Positions 52,087 to 60,463 of a DNA stretch of 64,000 nt are shown here, piece after piece. The position numbers and the translations under genes are program-made. The stretch's first letter is position 1, and the number at the start of each line of letters is the position of its first letter. The stretch spans positions 1 to 64,000 of the forward strand of contig NZ_FOFU01000002.1 of assembly GCF_900111035.1 (NCBI RefSeq), given 5' to 3'. The notes below the pieces were generated by a model. It did not search any database, was not told the origin of the DNA, and saw only the letters and a program-made list of their open reading frames with translations. This DNA comes from Treponema bryantii (lineage in GTDB: Bacteria; Spirochaetota; Spirochaetia; Treponematales; Treponemataceae).

Positions 52087-53505
52087 ATGTTTGAAAAAAT
52101 ACTAAATAATATCGATGACATTGTCTGGGGTGTCCCGACAATTGCCCTTATTCTGGTCACTGGTATCGTAATGACAATTGCTACACGCGGTATTCAGTTT
52201 ACAAAGCTTGGACGTGCTTTTAAGAGCATCTTTAAGGAAAACGAAGGAAAGGGAGAACTTTCTGGCTTTTCTGCACTTTGTACTGCACTTTCCGCAACAA
52301 TCGGAACTGGTAACATTGTTGGTGTTGCTACTGCGATTCTTGCCGGTGGTCCTGGTGCTCTCTTCTGGATGTGGGTTGCTGCTCTTCTTGGAACTGCAAC
52401 AAAGTATGCTGAATGTATGCTTTCCATTAAGTTCCGTGAAGTAAAAGAAGATGGACACGTTCTTGGCGGACCTTTCTATGTAATTGAAAAAGGTATGGGA
52501 AAGAACTGGAAATGGCTTGCTGTTCTGTTTGCTGTTTTCGGAACCCTCGTAGGTCTTTTTGTTATTGGTACATTTACTCAGGTAAACGGTATTTGTGGTG
52601 CCATTCAGAATGCTTTTGATGCAGACAAGGCACACATTGCTTTCTCTATTGGTGAAAACAGCTATACATGGGCTACTGTAATTGGTGGTGCAATCATTAC
52701 TATTGCTACAGCACTTGTTGTAATTGGTGGTCTTAAGAGAATTTCTAAGGTTGCAGAAAAAGTAGTTCCTGTAATGGCTATTATATATGTATTCCTTGGT
52801 GTTTCTGTTCTTATCATGAACGCAACTCACATTCCACATGCATTTGCTTTGATTTTCAAGGGTGCATTTGGTGTTGATACTGGAGTTCGCGCTGTTGCAG
52901 GTGCTGCAGCCGGAACAATCATCCGTATGGCTATGCAGAAAGGTATTGCCCGCGGTATCTTCTCTAACGAGGCTGGTCTTGGATCAGCTCCAATCGCTGC
53001 GGCTGCCGTTCAGACTGATGAACCTGTTGAGCAGGGTATGGTAAACATGACTGGTACTGTAATTGATACTCTTATCATCTGTACAATGACAGGTCTTTCT
53101 ATCGTTCTTGCTGGTGGTGATGTATGGAACAGCGGTGCTACTGGTGCTGCTCTTACTTCTCAGGCATTCTCAGCAATCCTTGGTGGTGATAAGATTTCTG
53201 TTCAGTTCCTTCTGATGCTCTGTCTCGTATTCTTTGCATTCACAACAATTCTTGGATGGGACTACTACTCAGAAAAGTGTCTTGAATATCTGACTGGTGG
53301 AAATATGGCTGTTGTAAAGGTTTACCGCTGGCTTTATATTGCTGCGGTTGCTATCGGACCATACATGACAATTTCTGCTGTATGGACAATTGCCGACATC
53401 ACAAACGGTCTTATGGCCATTCCTAACTGTATCTCTCTGATTGTTCTGAGCGGATTAGTTGCTAAAGAAACAAAGGCATACTTCGATAAGTATCCTACAC
53501 TCTAA
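52087..53505 (+). CDS. Sodium:alanine symporter (AGCS family)
   Basis: 472 residues, about eleven TM helices. Family signatures are FSALCTALSATIGTGNIVGVATAI near 61-84, GGPGALFWMWVAALLGTATKYAECML near 85-110 and FSNEAGLGSAPIAAAA near 295-310. Takes up alanine or glycine with sodium. Monocistronic, flanked by its own promoter and a terminator hairpin. Confidence 0.95.
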   Translation: MFEKILNNIDDIVWGVPTIALILVTGIVMTIATRGIQFTKLGRAFKSIFKENEGKGELSGFSALCTALSATIGTGNIVGVATAILAGGPGALFWMWVAALLGTATKYAECMLSIKFREVKEDGHVLGGPFYVIEKGMGKNWKWLAVLFAVFGTLVGLFVIGTFTQVNGICGAIQNAFDADKAHIAFSIGENSYTWATVIGGAIITIATALVVIGGLKRISKVAEKVVPVMAIIYVFLGVSVLIMNATHIPHAFALIFKGAFGVDTGVRAVAGAAAGTIIRMAMQKGIARGIFSNEAGLGSAPIAAAAVQTDEPVEQGMVNMTGTVIDTLIICTMTGLSIVLAGGDVWNSGATGAALTSQAFSAILGGDKISVQFLLMLCLVFFAFTTILGWDYYSEKCLEYLTGGNMAVVKVYRWLYIAAVAIGPYMTISAVWTIADITNGLMAIPNCISLIVLSGLVAKETKAYFDKYPTL

Positions 53506-53511
53506 AAAAAC

Positions 53512-53537
53512 GGGCTGTCCGAATAATCGGGCAGCCC
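53512..53537 (+). terminator. Terminator of the symporter gene
   Basis: An 11-bp stem GGGCTGTCCGA (53512-53522) with TCGGGCAGCCC (53527-53537), one G-T pair, loop ATAA, followed by TATTTATATATAAA. Confidence 0.75.
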
Positions 53538-53585
53538 TATTTATATATAAACACCCCGGAGCTTTGCTTCGACGGGATGATAAAA

Positions 53586-53611
53586 AAAAGAACTTCCGAA
53601 GAAGTTCTTTT
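53586..53611 (-). terminator. UUCG-loop terminator of tRNA-Cys
   Basis: Read on the minus strand: AAAAGAACTTC, TTCG loop, GAAGTTCTTTT followed by more T residues. The C(TTCG)G tetraloop gives a very stable hairpin. It lies just 3' of the tRNA-Cys gene. Confidence 0.8.
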
Positions 53612-53617
53612 GCTAAG

Positions 53618-53689
53618 AGGTGTGGATAGGAGTCGAACCTACCAATGATGGTTTTGCAGACCAGTCCCTTACCGCTTGGGTACCACACC
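53618..53689 (-). tRNA. tRNA-Cys (anticodon GCA)
   Basis: 72 nt, CCA not encoded. Acceptor GGTGTGG/CCACACC, D-arm CCCAAGCGGTAAGGG, anticodon loop CTGCAAA with anticodon GCA, T-arm GTAGG-TTCGACT-CCTAT. The discriminator is T, the expected U73 for cysteine tRNA. It is followed by a UUCG-type terminator. Confidence 0.94.
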
Positions 53690-53738
53690 AAAAAAATGTA
53701 TGTTTAATATATAGAAGATAGAAACCTTTGTCAATATA

Positions 53739-54224
53739 TCAAACCTTCATTTGCTTCTTTAAAACATTTAAAACTTCAAGTGCCTCATTTGGATTATCAA
53801 AAACCAGCTGAATTTTCTGATTCTTTTTATTTGTGATTATCAATACATTTGCCTGAGGCTCTTCAGGAAGTTCTTTTATTGATTCATATTTTACAATTGT
53901 TGAACTGTTAATTAAAAGCTTTTCGTATACACCGCTGTTTGGAGCAAAAGAAGATTCTTTAAGAACTATATAGAGTCCCACTACTCCACAGTAAGGAATA
54001 ATCATACCAAATCTTCCCATGTTGATGAAAAACGGCAAAATAACCAGCAGATAACTTAATATTGGAGTTACCCAATGCGAAACAATCTGCTTTTTTCGTA
54101 CAAGTGGTAAAAGTTTCTGACCAGCCTGATTCAGAATGCTGCGGCAGTAAAAAGGCATTCCGATACTGATAATTGCCATAAGTACGGTTGGAATTCCTAT
54201 TATAAAAAAGATTTTTTGATTCAT
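53739..54224 (-). CDS. Small membrane protein, unknown
   Basis: 161 residues. TM helices at about 5-25, 53-70 and 73-88; a C-terminal soluble region (about 95-161) with alternating beta strands (KLLINSSTIVKYESI, NVLIITNKKNQKIQLVF) and a final helix, in the manner of a small PH-like domain. I do not recognise a named family. It lies 19 bp after the Nudix gene and probably shares its transcript. Confidence 0.62.
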   Translation of the reverse strand: MNQKIFFIIGIPTVLMAIISIGMPFYCRSILNQAGQKLLPLVRKKQIVSHWVTPILSYLLVILPFFINMGRFGMIIPYCGVVGLYIVLKESSFAPNSGVYEKLLINSSTIVKYESIKELPEEPQANVLIITNKKNQKIQLVFDNPNEALEVLNVLKKQMKV

Positions 54225-54243
54225 AAATTTTCCTTATTCGTTT

Positions 54244-54822
54244 TTATTGTTGTTTCGACATACTCAACCAGCGCTGAAGAGTAATGCGGGAACTTTCAAA
54301 CGCCAGCGGTAATTTTTCAATATCTTCAAGTGAAGAAATCTTATAAGAAGCAAAAGACTGAACCTCGCTTTCTTCTGCTTTAAGACTCTTTATATAATCT
54401 TCAATTGTATCAAACTGAGGAGGAAGAGCTGCTGTAAAGAATATATCGCAGGTTTTATATTCGATATTCTTATACTCATAAACATTCGGAGCACTGCAGA
54501 GAAACTGAGCACCTTCAACAGTAACTCCAATTTCCTCGCGGCATTCTCGGATAACGGCCTCTTCAACGCTTTCGCCGAAATCTACAAAGCCGCCCGGCAC
54601 GGCCAGATAACCTTTTCGCGGCTCTTTAGCACGGACTTCAAAAAGCACATTATTGTATTTATCGTAAATAACAATACCTGCGGCAGTTGCAACATTACAG
54701 TACAAATCAAAGCCACAGTCCGGACAGATCCATTTTCGGTTTCTATGATTTTCGATTTTTCTGCTGCCACACATCGGACAGAGTTTAAAATCGTTTTTAA
54801 GTCCATTTATCTGTTTTGTCAT
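54244..54822 (-). CDS. Nudix hydrolase with N-terminal zinc ribbon
   Basis: 192 residues. Four cysteines in CPMCG...CPDCG (about 16-38) form a zinc ribbon as in NudC-type enzymes. The Nudix box GGFVDFGESVEEAVIRECREEIGV (about 77-100) fits GX5EX7REUXEEXGU. It hydrolyses a nucleoside diphosphate linked to another group, possibly NADH or ADP-ribose. Its start overlaps the ECF fusion's stop by 4 bp (ATGA-type coupling). Confidence 0.9.
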   Translation of the reverse strand: MTKQINGLKNDFKLCPMCGSRKIENHRNRKWICPDCGFDLYCNVATAAGIVIYDKYNNVLFEVRAKEPRKGYLAVPGGFVDFGESVEEAVIRECREEIGVTVEGAQFLCSAPNVYEYKNIEYKTCDIFFTAALPPQFDTIEDYIKSLKAEESEVQSFASYKISSLEDIEKLPLAFESSRITLQRWLSMSKQQ

Positions 54823-56960
54823 TTAAAACACCTCATTGTGATTGCGTCGGCAAGTGCTTCGGAACGTTTGATTGACTGAATAATCAGCGGAACAATTAAC
54901 GGAAGTACGGCCCTTATTTTAGCAAGCTTTCCTTTAACTGTGCCAAGGCCGCCACGGATTGCCTGCGTTTTTAAGATTGATACCGCCTCGTCTACGAGAA
55001 GCGGAATGAATCTGAAGATTATTTCAATTATCAGTATCAGGTAACGTACGGGAATGCGGCAGAGGCGGAGCGGTGTAAGAAGAATATTCAGGCCGTCCAT
55101 TAAATCGTATTCAGGTGTTGAAACAAAGAAACCCGAAATACAGGCAAGTGCCGCGTCTGTTCGTAATATTGTTGCAAGGCAGAACAATAATTTTGATGGA
55201 GTTACCATAAACCATTTCCAGATTGTAAAGCGAACTTCATCTGGTAAGGCAGGATGGAAGATCATCTGGAAGACACTGAATAGTAATAAAAACGGCAGAA
55301 TTTTCAAACTTGCAACAAAGAGTTTACGAAGACTGAAGCCACAGAAAATACAATATAATACGGTAACTCCAAGCGCTGTACCACAAAGCCACAAAGGTCT
55401 AACTGCCAGCGAGAATACGAATAGTGCGGTAAACAGGAGGATTCGGAGCGCGGGCGGCAGTTTTTCTGCCAGGGCGGATTTTTTTCGGCGCGAACGCGAA
55501 AGCCCCAGAGAAAGATTTTTGAGGCCTGCAATCATTCCAGCAATTTCCATTGGAGGGAGTTCTGTCTCACAACCACCCTCACCGTCCATCACATCCATAC
55601 TGTCGCTTACTACCCGCCCCTCTTTTATTACAATTTCGCGGTCCCCAAAATCAGCTTCATCTCTTTTATGTGTACTAAAAATCACAGTCTTGCCTTCTGA
55701 AGCAAGCCGCCTCAAAAGAGCCATAACTTCTGCCCGGGTTCTGCTGTCCAGCCCTGCAGTCGGTTCATCAAACAGAATAATATCGGAATCCATTGCAAGA
55801 ATTCCTGCAATGGAAAGTCGTCTCTGTTCTCCACCAGAAAGTTCAAAAGTTCTGCGCTCTCCAAACTGATCAAACGGAATTGCAGCCTCATCCATAGACT
55901 GCTTTACCCTTTCAACCAGCGCCTTACCGCTCATCCCCTGATTACGAGGTCCAAACGCAACATCATCTGCCGCAAAAGCCTCAAAAAGCGCTGCCTGAGC
56001 ATTCTGCTGAGCAAGCACCGGACGCTTCGAATTCGAACAATAAATCTTTCCCTCTTTTGGAATTGAAAGTCCGGCACAAAGCTCGAGTATTGTAGATTTT
56101 CCAGCCCCGGATGCACCGGTCAAAGCAGTTAAAGTTCCACGGTAAAATTCAAGATTCACATCAAAAACACCGTGAGCCGTATTTTCATGAGTATAAGTAA
56201 CATTCTGAAGTTTTAACGATACATCCCGTTCCTTGCAAGAAATCGCAGTATCTTCTGTTTTCCGCTCATTTTTCGGCAGCGACTCACCACAGATTCTCCG
56301 TACATTTTCCTTATTTTCTAAAAAAGCTTTCTGAGTTCCGTAAAAGAAAACCTGACCTTCTTCAATTCCAATTACACTGTCTGCATCCTTCAGAACTTCC
56401 ATATCGTGTGTAATCTGAATGATTGTGTTTCCGCATTTATGCCAATAGCGTAAAAATTCCAGAATCTCTACACGAGCCTCCGGATCAATCATAGAAACAG
56501 CTTCGTCCAGAATCAGAATCTCAGGACGCAAAGCAAGAACTCCGCTCAATGCAATTTTCTGAGTCTGCCCCAGTGACAATGCAGAAGTAGACGAAGAAGC
56601 TCTGTCCAGCATGTCCACAATATTCAGAGATTCAATTACACGCAGCTCAACTTCACCGGCATTTAAGCCCAAATTCTGTGCACCAAAGGCTGTATCTCTT
56701 GAAACAATTCCACTAACAAGCTGATTTTTAGGTGACTGAAAAACTATTCCTATTCTGTTATTTTCTTCGATTGAGATTGTGCCTGAATCCGGCACCTCTA
56801 AGCCGCACAATAAACGAGCTAATGTACTTTTACCGCAGCCATTATAACCGACAACAGCAACATAAGAGCCCTTTTCAATGCCAAACGAGACATCGGAAAG
56901 GGCCGCCTTATTATTCTGCGGATACTTAAAATTCAGATTTTTAACTGTTATTACGCTCAA
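54819..56960 (-). CDS. Fused ECF transporter module EcfA-EcfA'-EcfT
   Basis: 713 residues that join three normally separate subunits. ABC 1 (1-225): Walker A GYNGCGKST 38-46, signature LSLGQ 129-133, Walker B LILDEA. ABC 2 (245-465): Walker A GASGAGKST 282-290, signature LSGGEQRR 374-381, Walker B ILFDEP, switch STHKRDE. EcfT (about 500-713): TM helices near 505-540, 553-570 and 590-610 and two coupling motifs, QAIRGG near 667 and AITMRCF near 706. ECF modules import vitamins or metals with an S-component. None is adjacent, so it likely serves several unlinked S-components. Confidence 0.9.
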   Translation of the reverse strand: MSVITVKNLNFKYPQNNKAALSDVSFGIEKGSYVAVVGYNGCGKSTLARLLCGLEVPDSGTISIEENNRIGIVFQSPKNQLVSGIVSRDTAFGAQNLGLNAGEVELRVIESLNIVDMLDRASSSTSALSLGQTQKIALSGVLALRPEILILDEAVSMIDPEARVEILEFLRYWHKCGNTIIQITHDMEVLKDADSVIGIEEGQVFFYGTQKAFLENKENVRRICGESLPKNERKTEDTAISCKERDVSLKLQNVTYTHENTAHGVFDVNLEFYRGTLTALTGASGAGKSTILELCAGLSIPKEGKIYCSNSKRPVLAQQNAQAALFEAFAADDVAFGPRNQGMSGKALVERVKQSMDEAAIPFDQFGERRTFELSGGEQRRLSIAGILAMDSDIILFDEPTAGLDSRTRAEVMALLRRLASEGKTVIFSTHKRDEADFGDREIVIKEGRVVSDSMDVMDGEGGCETELPPMEIAGMIAGLKNLSLGLSRSRRKKSALAEKLPPALRILLFTALFVFSLAVRPLWLCGTALGVTVLYCIFCGFSLRKLFVASLKILPFLLLFSVFQMIFHPALPDEVRFTIWKWFMVTPSKLLFCLATILRTDAALACISGFFVSTPEYDLMDGLNILLTPLRLCRIPVRYLILIIEIIFRFIPLLVDEAVSILKTQAIRGGLGTVKGKLAKIRAVLPLIVPLIIQSIKRSEALADAITMRCFK

Positions 56961-56975
56961 TTATCTAGTAAAAAA

Positions 56976-57713
56976 TTATTCCGGAAGTTCTATTGTGATA
57001 ACTACAGTTCCAGTTGGTTCTGGAGTGTCTCCACCACCGTTGTTTCCGCCATTTGAAGGAGCAACTTCTGTTCCAGCTCCTGCTCCACCTTCACCTTCGA
57101 GAGAACCGGCAGTAGCTGCAGTTGAGTTAACCTCTTCTGCAGAAGAAACAACATTTGAAACAGTTGGTGTAACATTATTATTGTCATCAAGCTTAGCTGT
57201 CTGATTAGCCTGAATAAGAACACCACCAACAGATCTTGAAGCACTCTCCGTATCATTATACTCTACAGTTCCACCAAGTCCCTTAATGGTATTTGAATCG
57301 TCAAGAATCCAGTCTGTACCACGACAAGACGCAACGGCAACCGCTGTATGAACCTGATAATTCACACGCTTATTATCAACATGCTTTACCTGAGAACGGG
57401 TTGTTCCAGTTTTAAGATAAACATTTACATTGTCTGTCTGATTTGCAGTAGAAAGCTCTTCAAGAGTAATTCTTGTTACAGGACCAAGATACATTACTGA
57501 ATCAATAATCTTGATTTTAGCTTCTGACTGAAAGCCTGTACTTATAGTTTCAGCTTTGGCAACTTTATCACCCTTCTGAAGAGCAATCCATTTACCACCG
57601 CGCTGCACTTCAACCTTACCGCTTACAAAAGTTACAGTAGCATCTTCTGCAAAAACACTGGTTCCAAAAACAACAAGAACTGCAGCTATTATTATAGACT
57701 TAATTTTTCTCAT
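56976..57713 (-). CDS. Exported FecR-domain protein
   Basis: 245 residues. Signal peptide ending SVFA (residue 22). FecR-like fold at about 26-185 (VTFVSGKVEVQRGGKWIALQKGDKV, then GTTRSQVKHVDNKRVNYQVHTAVAVASCRGTDW). A low-complexity Gly/Ala/Glu tail (about 200-235) and short hydrophobic end VVITIELPE follow. FecR domains in spirochaetes occur in secreted or periplasmic structural proteins, not only in iron signalling. It sits 19 bp after the barrel-like protein gene and is probably co-expressed with it. Confidence 0.78.
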   Translation of the reverse strand: MRKIKSIIIAAVLVVFGTSVFAEDATVTFVSGKVEVQRGGKWIALQKGDKVAKAETISTGFQSEAKIKIIDSVMYLGPVTRITLEELSTANQTDNVNVYLKTGTTRSQVKHVDNKRVNYQVHTAVAVASCRGTDWILDDSNTIKGLGGTVEYNDTESASRSVGGVLIQANQTAKLDDNNNVTPTVSNVVSSAEEVNSTAATAGSLEGEGGAGAGTEVAPSNGGNNGGGDTPEPTGTVVITIELPE

Positions 57714-57732
57714 ATTCTTCCTCCGTATTTTT

Positions 57733-58878
57733 TTAGAACGCCAAAGAAGCTTTTATAGTTGCGTAATATTTTGTATTCTCATTTGAATCAAAACAATTAT
57801 AAGCACCAATATCACAGCCAAGCAAAACATCGCTGAACAGTTTGTAAGTAATTGTTGCTGAAGTATCAAGTCCATCAAACTTTGTTTCATCTTCAGACAT
57901 TGCAATAATGCCTCTTTCGGTAAGGCTTGCGTAAACCTTTCCGTTTGAATACATAACGCCAAGTTTTGGAATAATTACTCCATTATCATTTGGACTATAT
58001 AAACCAGAACCAAAAGTACGTGAAGTTATTGTTTTAAATGCTTTTATATTACCCTGATTTCCAGAAACATATTCAACACCGGCAGTTAACATAGCAGTTG
58101 AGCTCACAAAGAAGTTTGCATCAAGTTTTGCATTAAGCATAAAATCTTCAAACTTGATTGTTCCAAGTGTAAAGCGGGCATCATAAGAACCTACATTTCC
58201 AAAATTTCCATTAAGAATAAAAGTTCCGTATGCTTTCATACTATTTTCATCTGAAACCGGAATAAAACAAGCTGTCTGAAGTCCGATAGTATTTGAACCA
58301 AAAAGTCCTTTATAAGAAAAATCAGCTAAAACCGGAACATATTTTGGACCAAGGGCATAGAAGTTATCATCTGCATCAAGCTGGTTACCAACCATTGAGA
58401 CATTCAATGCATTCAAAAGTCCTGTATAGCCGGCATAGAATGAAGTTCTGATTTTTGCAGTTTTGTAATTAAGATAAAGACCATCGCTTACCTGTGAAAA
58501 AACTACACCAGAAAAATCTGAAAACTGGAAACGACCGGCACTCAAAGCAAGATTTCCAGAACCAACTGCCCAGTCACCAGATAATTTAAGCAAATCAACA
58601 TCAGCGATGAACTTTAATGTCGTTTTGTTATTGTTTAAATCCATAATTGGATTTACCTTAAACAAACCTTCTGTTACAAATCTTAAAGTTCCTTCTTCAT
58701 TTAACTTTGAAGAAAGCGACAAATAAATACCATTTGTCTGATTGAAAACTGTAGGCTTAAAACTGTCATCAAGACTTAATTTTGAAGTATTATCAATAAC
58801 TCCGCTCCATGAAAGTGCTGCCAATGATGAAAAAGCACATGAAACGGCTAAAAGAACTGTCAGAATAATTTTTTTCAT
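57733..58878 (-). CDS. Predicted outer-membrane beta-barrel-like protein
   Basis: 381 residues from ATG 58878 (GGAGAG site upstream; the extra residues to 58920 lie inside the preceding gene). Signal peptide MKKIILTVLLAVSCAFSSLAA. The body alternates hydrophobic and polar residues in strands of eight to twelve (GNLALSAGRFQFSDFSG, LDANFFVSSTAMLTAGVEYVSG) and ends in a strand closing with an aromatic residue (YYATIKASLAF), a common outer-membrane barrel signature. It may be a porin-like or structural barrel. The family is not recognised. Confidence 0.7.
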   Translation of the reverse strand: MKKIILTVLLAVSCAFSSLAALSWSGVIDNTSKLSLDDSFKPTVFNQTNGIYLSLSSKLNEEGTLRFVTEGLFKVNPIMDLNNNKTTLKFIADVDLLKLSGDWAVGSGNLALSAGRFQFSDFSGVVFSQVSDGLYLNYKTAKIRTSFYAGYTGLLNALNVSMVGNQLDADDNFYALGPKYVPVLADFSYKGLFGSNTIGLQTACFIPVSDENSMKAYGTFILNGNFGNVGSYDARFTLGTIKFEDFMLNAKLDANFFVSSTAMLTAGVEYVSGNQGNIKAFKTITSRTFGSGLYSPNDNGVIIPKLGVMYSNGKVYASLTERGIIAMSEDETKFDGLDTSATITYKLFSDVLLGCDIGAYNCFDSNENTKYYATIKASLAF

Positions 58879-58879
58879 A

Positions 58880-59359
58880 TTACTCACTCTCCATTGAAAC
58901 AGCTTCCATATCAAAGCCACTGTATTTATTTACACAAGATGAATAAATACTTAAAGCTTTTGCACCGGAAATAAAATCTCCAGGATCCTGCTTTGAATTC
59001 AAAATTCCATCTGCCTGAAACTGTTTAAAAACATATCGGGGAGAGCCTTTTGTAATGCGATACATTAAGCCGCCATTGATTGGCCAGAGTCTGGAATAAA
59101 TATAAACTACATCAACAAGAGGAATTGGAGCCTCTGGATCTTCTAAAACAGGGATAAGACCTTTTTCATACAAAGCATTTACCGCAGCCTCATAGGAATC
59201 CTGCTCGCCTATCAGATTTGTCTGAACAGCTGCAAGGTAACTAACTTGTCCGAAGGTTGCTTCTTTTGATTCCAGTAACTCTGTGATTACATCTGCTGAC
59301 TGGGCATAAAGGGAAATGCCGATAAATAAACAAAATAAGACTGATAATTTCTTTTTCAT
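58880..59359 (-). CDS. Exported small protein, unknown
   Basis: 159 residues. Signal peptide ending SLYAQ near residue 19; the body is mostly helical with a SLH-like or TPR-like feel (VITELLESKEATFGQVSYLAAVQ; AAVNALYEKGLIP) but matches nothing I know. One base separates its stop from the start of the barrel-like protein, so it heads this three-gene envelope unit. A GATAAT box (59369-59374) lies 9 nt before the ATG. Confidence 0.65.
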   Translation of the reverse strand: MKKKLSVLFCLFIGISLYAQSADVITELLESKEATFGQVSYLAAVQTNLIGEQDSYEAAVNALYEKGLIPVLEDPEAPIPLVDVVYIYSRLWPINGGLMYRITKGSPRYVFKQFQADGILNSKQDPGDFISGAKALSIYSSCVNKYSGFDMEAVSMESE

Positions 59360-59381
59360 ATCATATATATTATCCTACATT

Positions 59382-59411
59382 TTGACAGTTGTCTACTTTT
59401 AACGCTATAAT
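59382..59411 (+). promoter_or_regulatory. Consensus promoter of lacI-type gene, 8 nt from ATG
   Basis: TTGACA (59382-59387), 18-bp spacer, TATAAT (59406-59411), both exact consensus. The ATG at 59420 lies 8 nt beyond, with no Shine-Dalgarno. GGTA...TACC symmetry across GGTAGCAAATGGTTACC (59412-59428) overlaps the start codon and could be an autoregulatory site. Confidence 0.65.
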
Positions 59412-59419
59412 GGTAGCAA

Positions 59420-60454
59420 ATGGTTACCTTAAAAGAAATTGCGGAAAAATGTTCCGTTTCAATCACTACTGTTTCAAATATTCTTAACGGAAAATCAAAT
59501 GTTTCTGAAAAAACCAAGGAAAGGGTTTTAAAAATTATCAAGGAAACAGGCTATCATCCTAACTACATGGCTCGTGGACTTCGTGCCGCAAAAACAAATT
59601 CGGTTGGAATTATCATAGACGACCTTACAGAATTCAGTTCACCCGGCATTATTGATGGCATTATGTCCTATTTTGATGAACACAAATACAAGGCTATTCT
59701 TGAAAACCTCCGTTTCTATTCAAAATGGGGAACAAAATGGTATCACAATAAGGGTTATGAAGAGTCTGTTCAGCAGGCAATTGATGAATTTGAGTCAATT
59801 AAGGTAGATGGAATTATCTACGTTGCAGGGCATGCAAGATGTATTTCATGTATCCCTGACAATCTGAATGTTCCTCTTGTTATTTCTTATGCTTTTACCG
59901 AAAAAAAGGGCATTTCTTCTGTTGAATTTGATGATATGAAGGCTGCTTACGACCTCACAAAGCACCTTATTGAAAACGGACACAAAAAAATTGCTGTAAT
60001 TGCAGGAACTAAAAATAATATACATACTGGACGACGCCTTGAGGGCTTTAAAAAGGCCATGAAGGAAAACGCTTTACCTGTTAAAGATTCTGACATCAAG
60101 TATGCTGCATGGGATACTCCAAGCGGATATGAAAATGCAAAGCTGCTTCTTGAAGATTCTGATTACACTGCCGTTTTCTGCTTTAATGATCTTATGGCTG
60201 CCGGCGTATATGACTATCTTTATGAAAAAAAACTTGTTCCAGGAAAAGACATTTCTGTAGCAGGTTATGATAATCGTACTATGTCGAGATATCTTAAGCC
60301 AGCCCTCACTACTGTAGAAATTCCTCTCTATGACATTGGCCGAAAATCTGCTGAACTCATTTTGAAGCAGATTAACAATGAGGATGACTCAGAACAACAG
60401 CAGAGCTTTGTTCAGTGCGGAATAATCGAGAGAGAGTCTGTCGGAAAGATTTAG
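59420..60454 (+). CDS. LacI-family transcriptional regulator
   Basis: 344 residues. LacI HTH and hinge at 1-60 (VTLKEIAEKCSVSITTVSNILNGK, then a hinge helix with ARGLRAAKTNSVGII), and a periplasmic-binding-protein-like sensor at about 60-335 (SVEFDDMKAAYDLTKHLIENGHKKIAVIAG; CFNDLMAAGVYDYL; ISVAGYDN). Usually controls sugar use. The downstream peptidase gene is only 9 bp away and may be part of its regulon or simply read through. Confidence 0.93.
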   Translation: MVTLKEIAEKCSVSITTVSNILNGKSNVSEKTKERVLKIIKETGYHPNYMARGLRAAKTNSVGIIIDDLTEFSSPGIIDGIMSYFDEHKYKAILENLRFYSKWGTKWYHNKGYEESVQQAIDEFESIKVDGIIYVAGHARCISCIPDNLNVPLVISYAFTEKKGISSVEFDDMKAAYDLTKHLIENGHKKIAVIAGTKNNIHTGRRLEGFKKAMKENALPVKDSDIKYAAWDTPSGYENAKLLLEDSDYTAVFCFNDLMAAGVYDYLYEKKLVPGKDISVAGYDNRTMSRYLKPALTTVEIPLYDIGRKSAELILKQINNEDDSEQQQSFVQCGIIERESVGKI

Positions 60455-60463
60455 GAGATTTAT

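Noticed and set aside
52102-52839. Long minus-strand open frame inside the symporter gene
   Set aside because: Cysteine/serine/asparagine-rich shadow of a strongly biased coding frame; no start signal.
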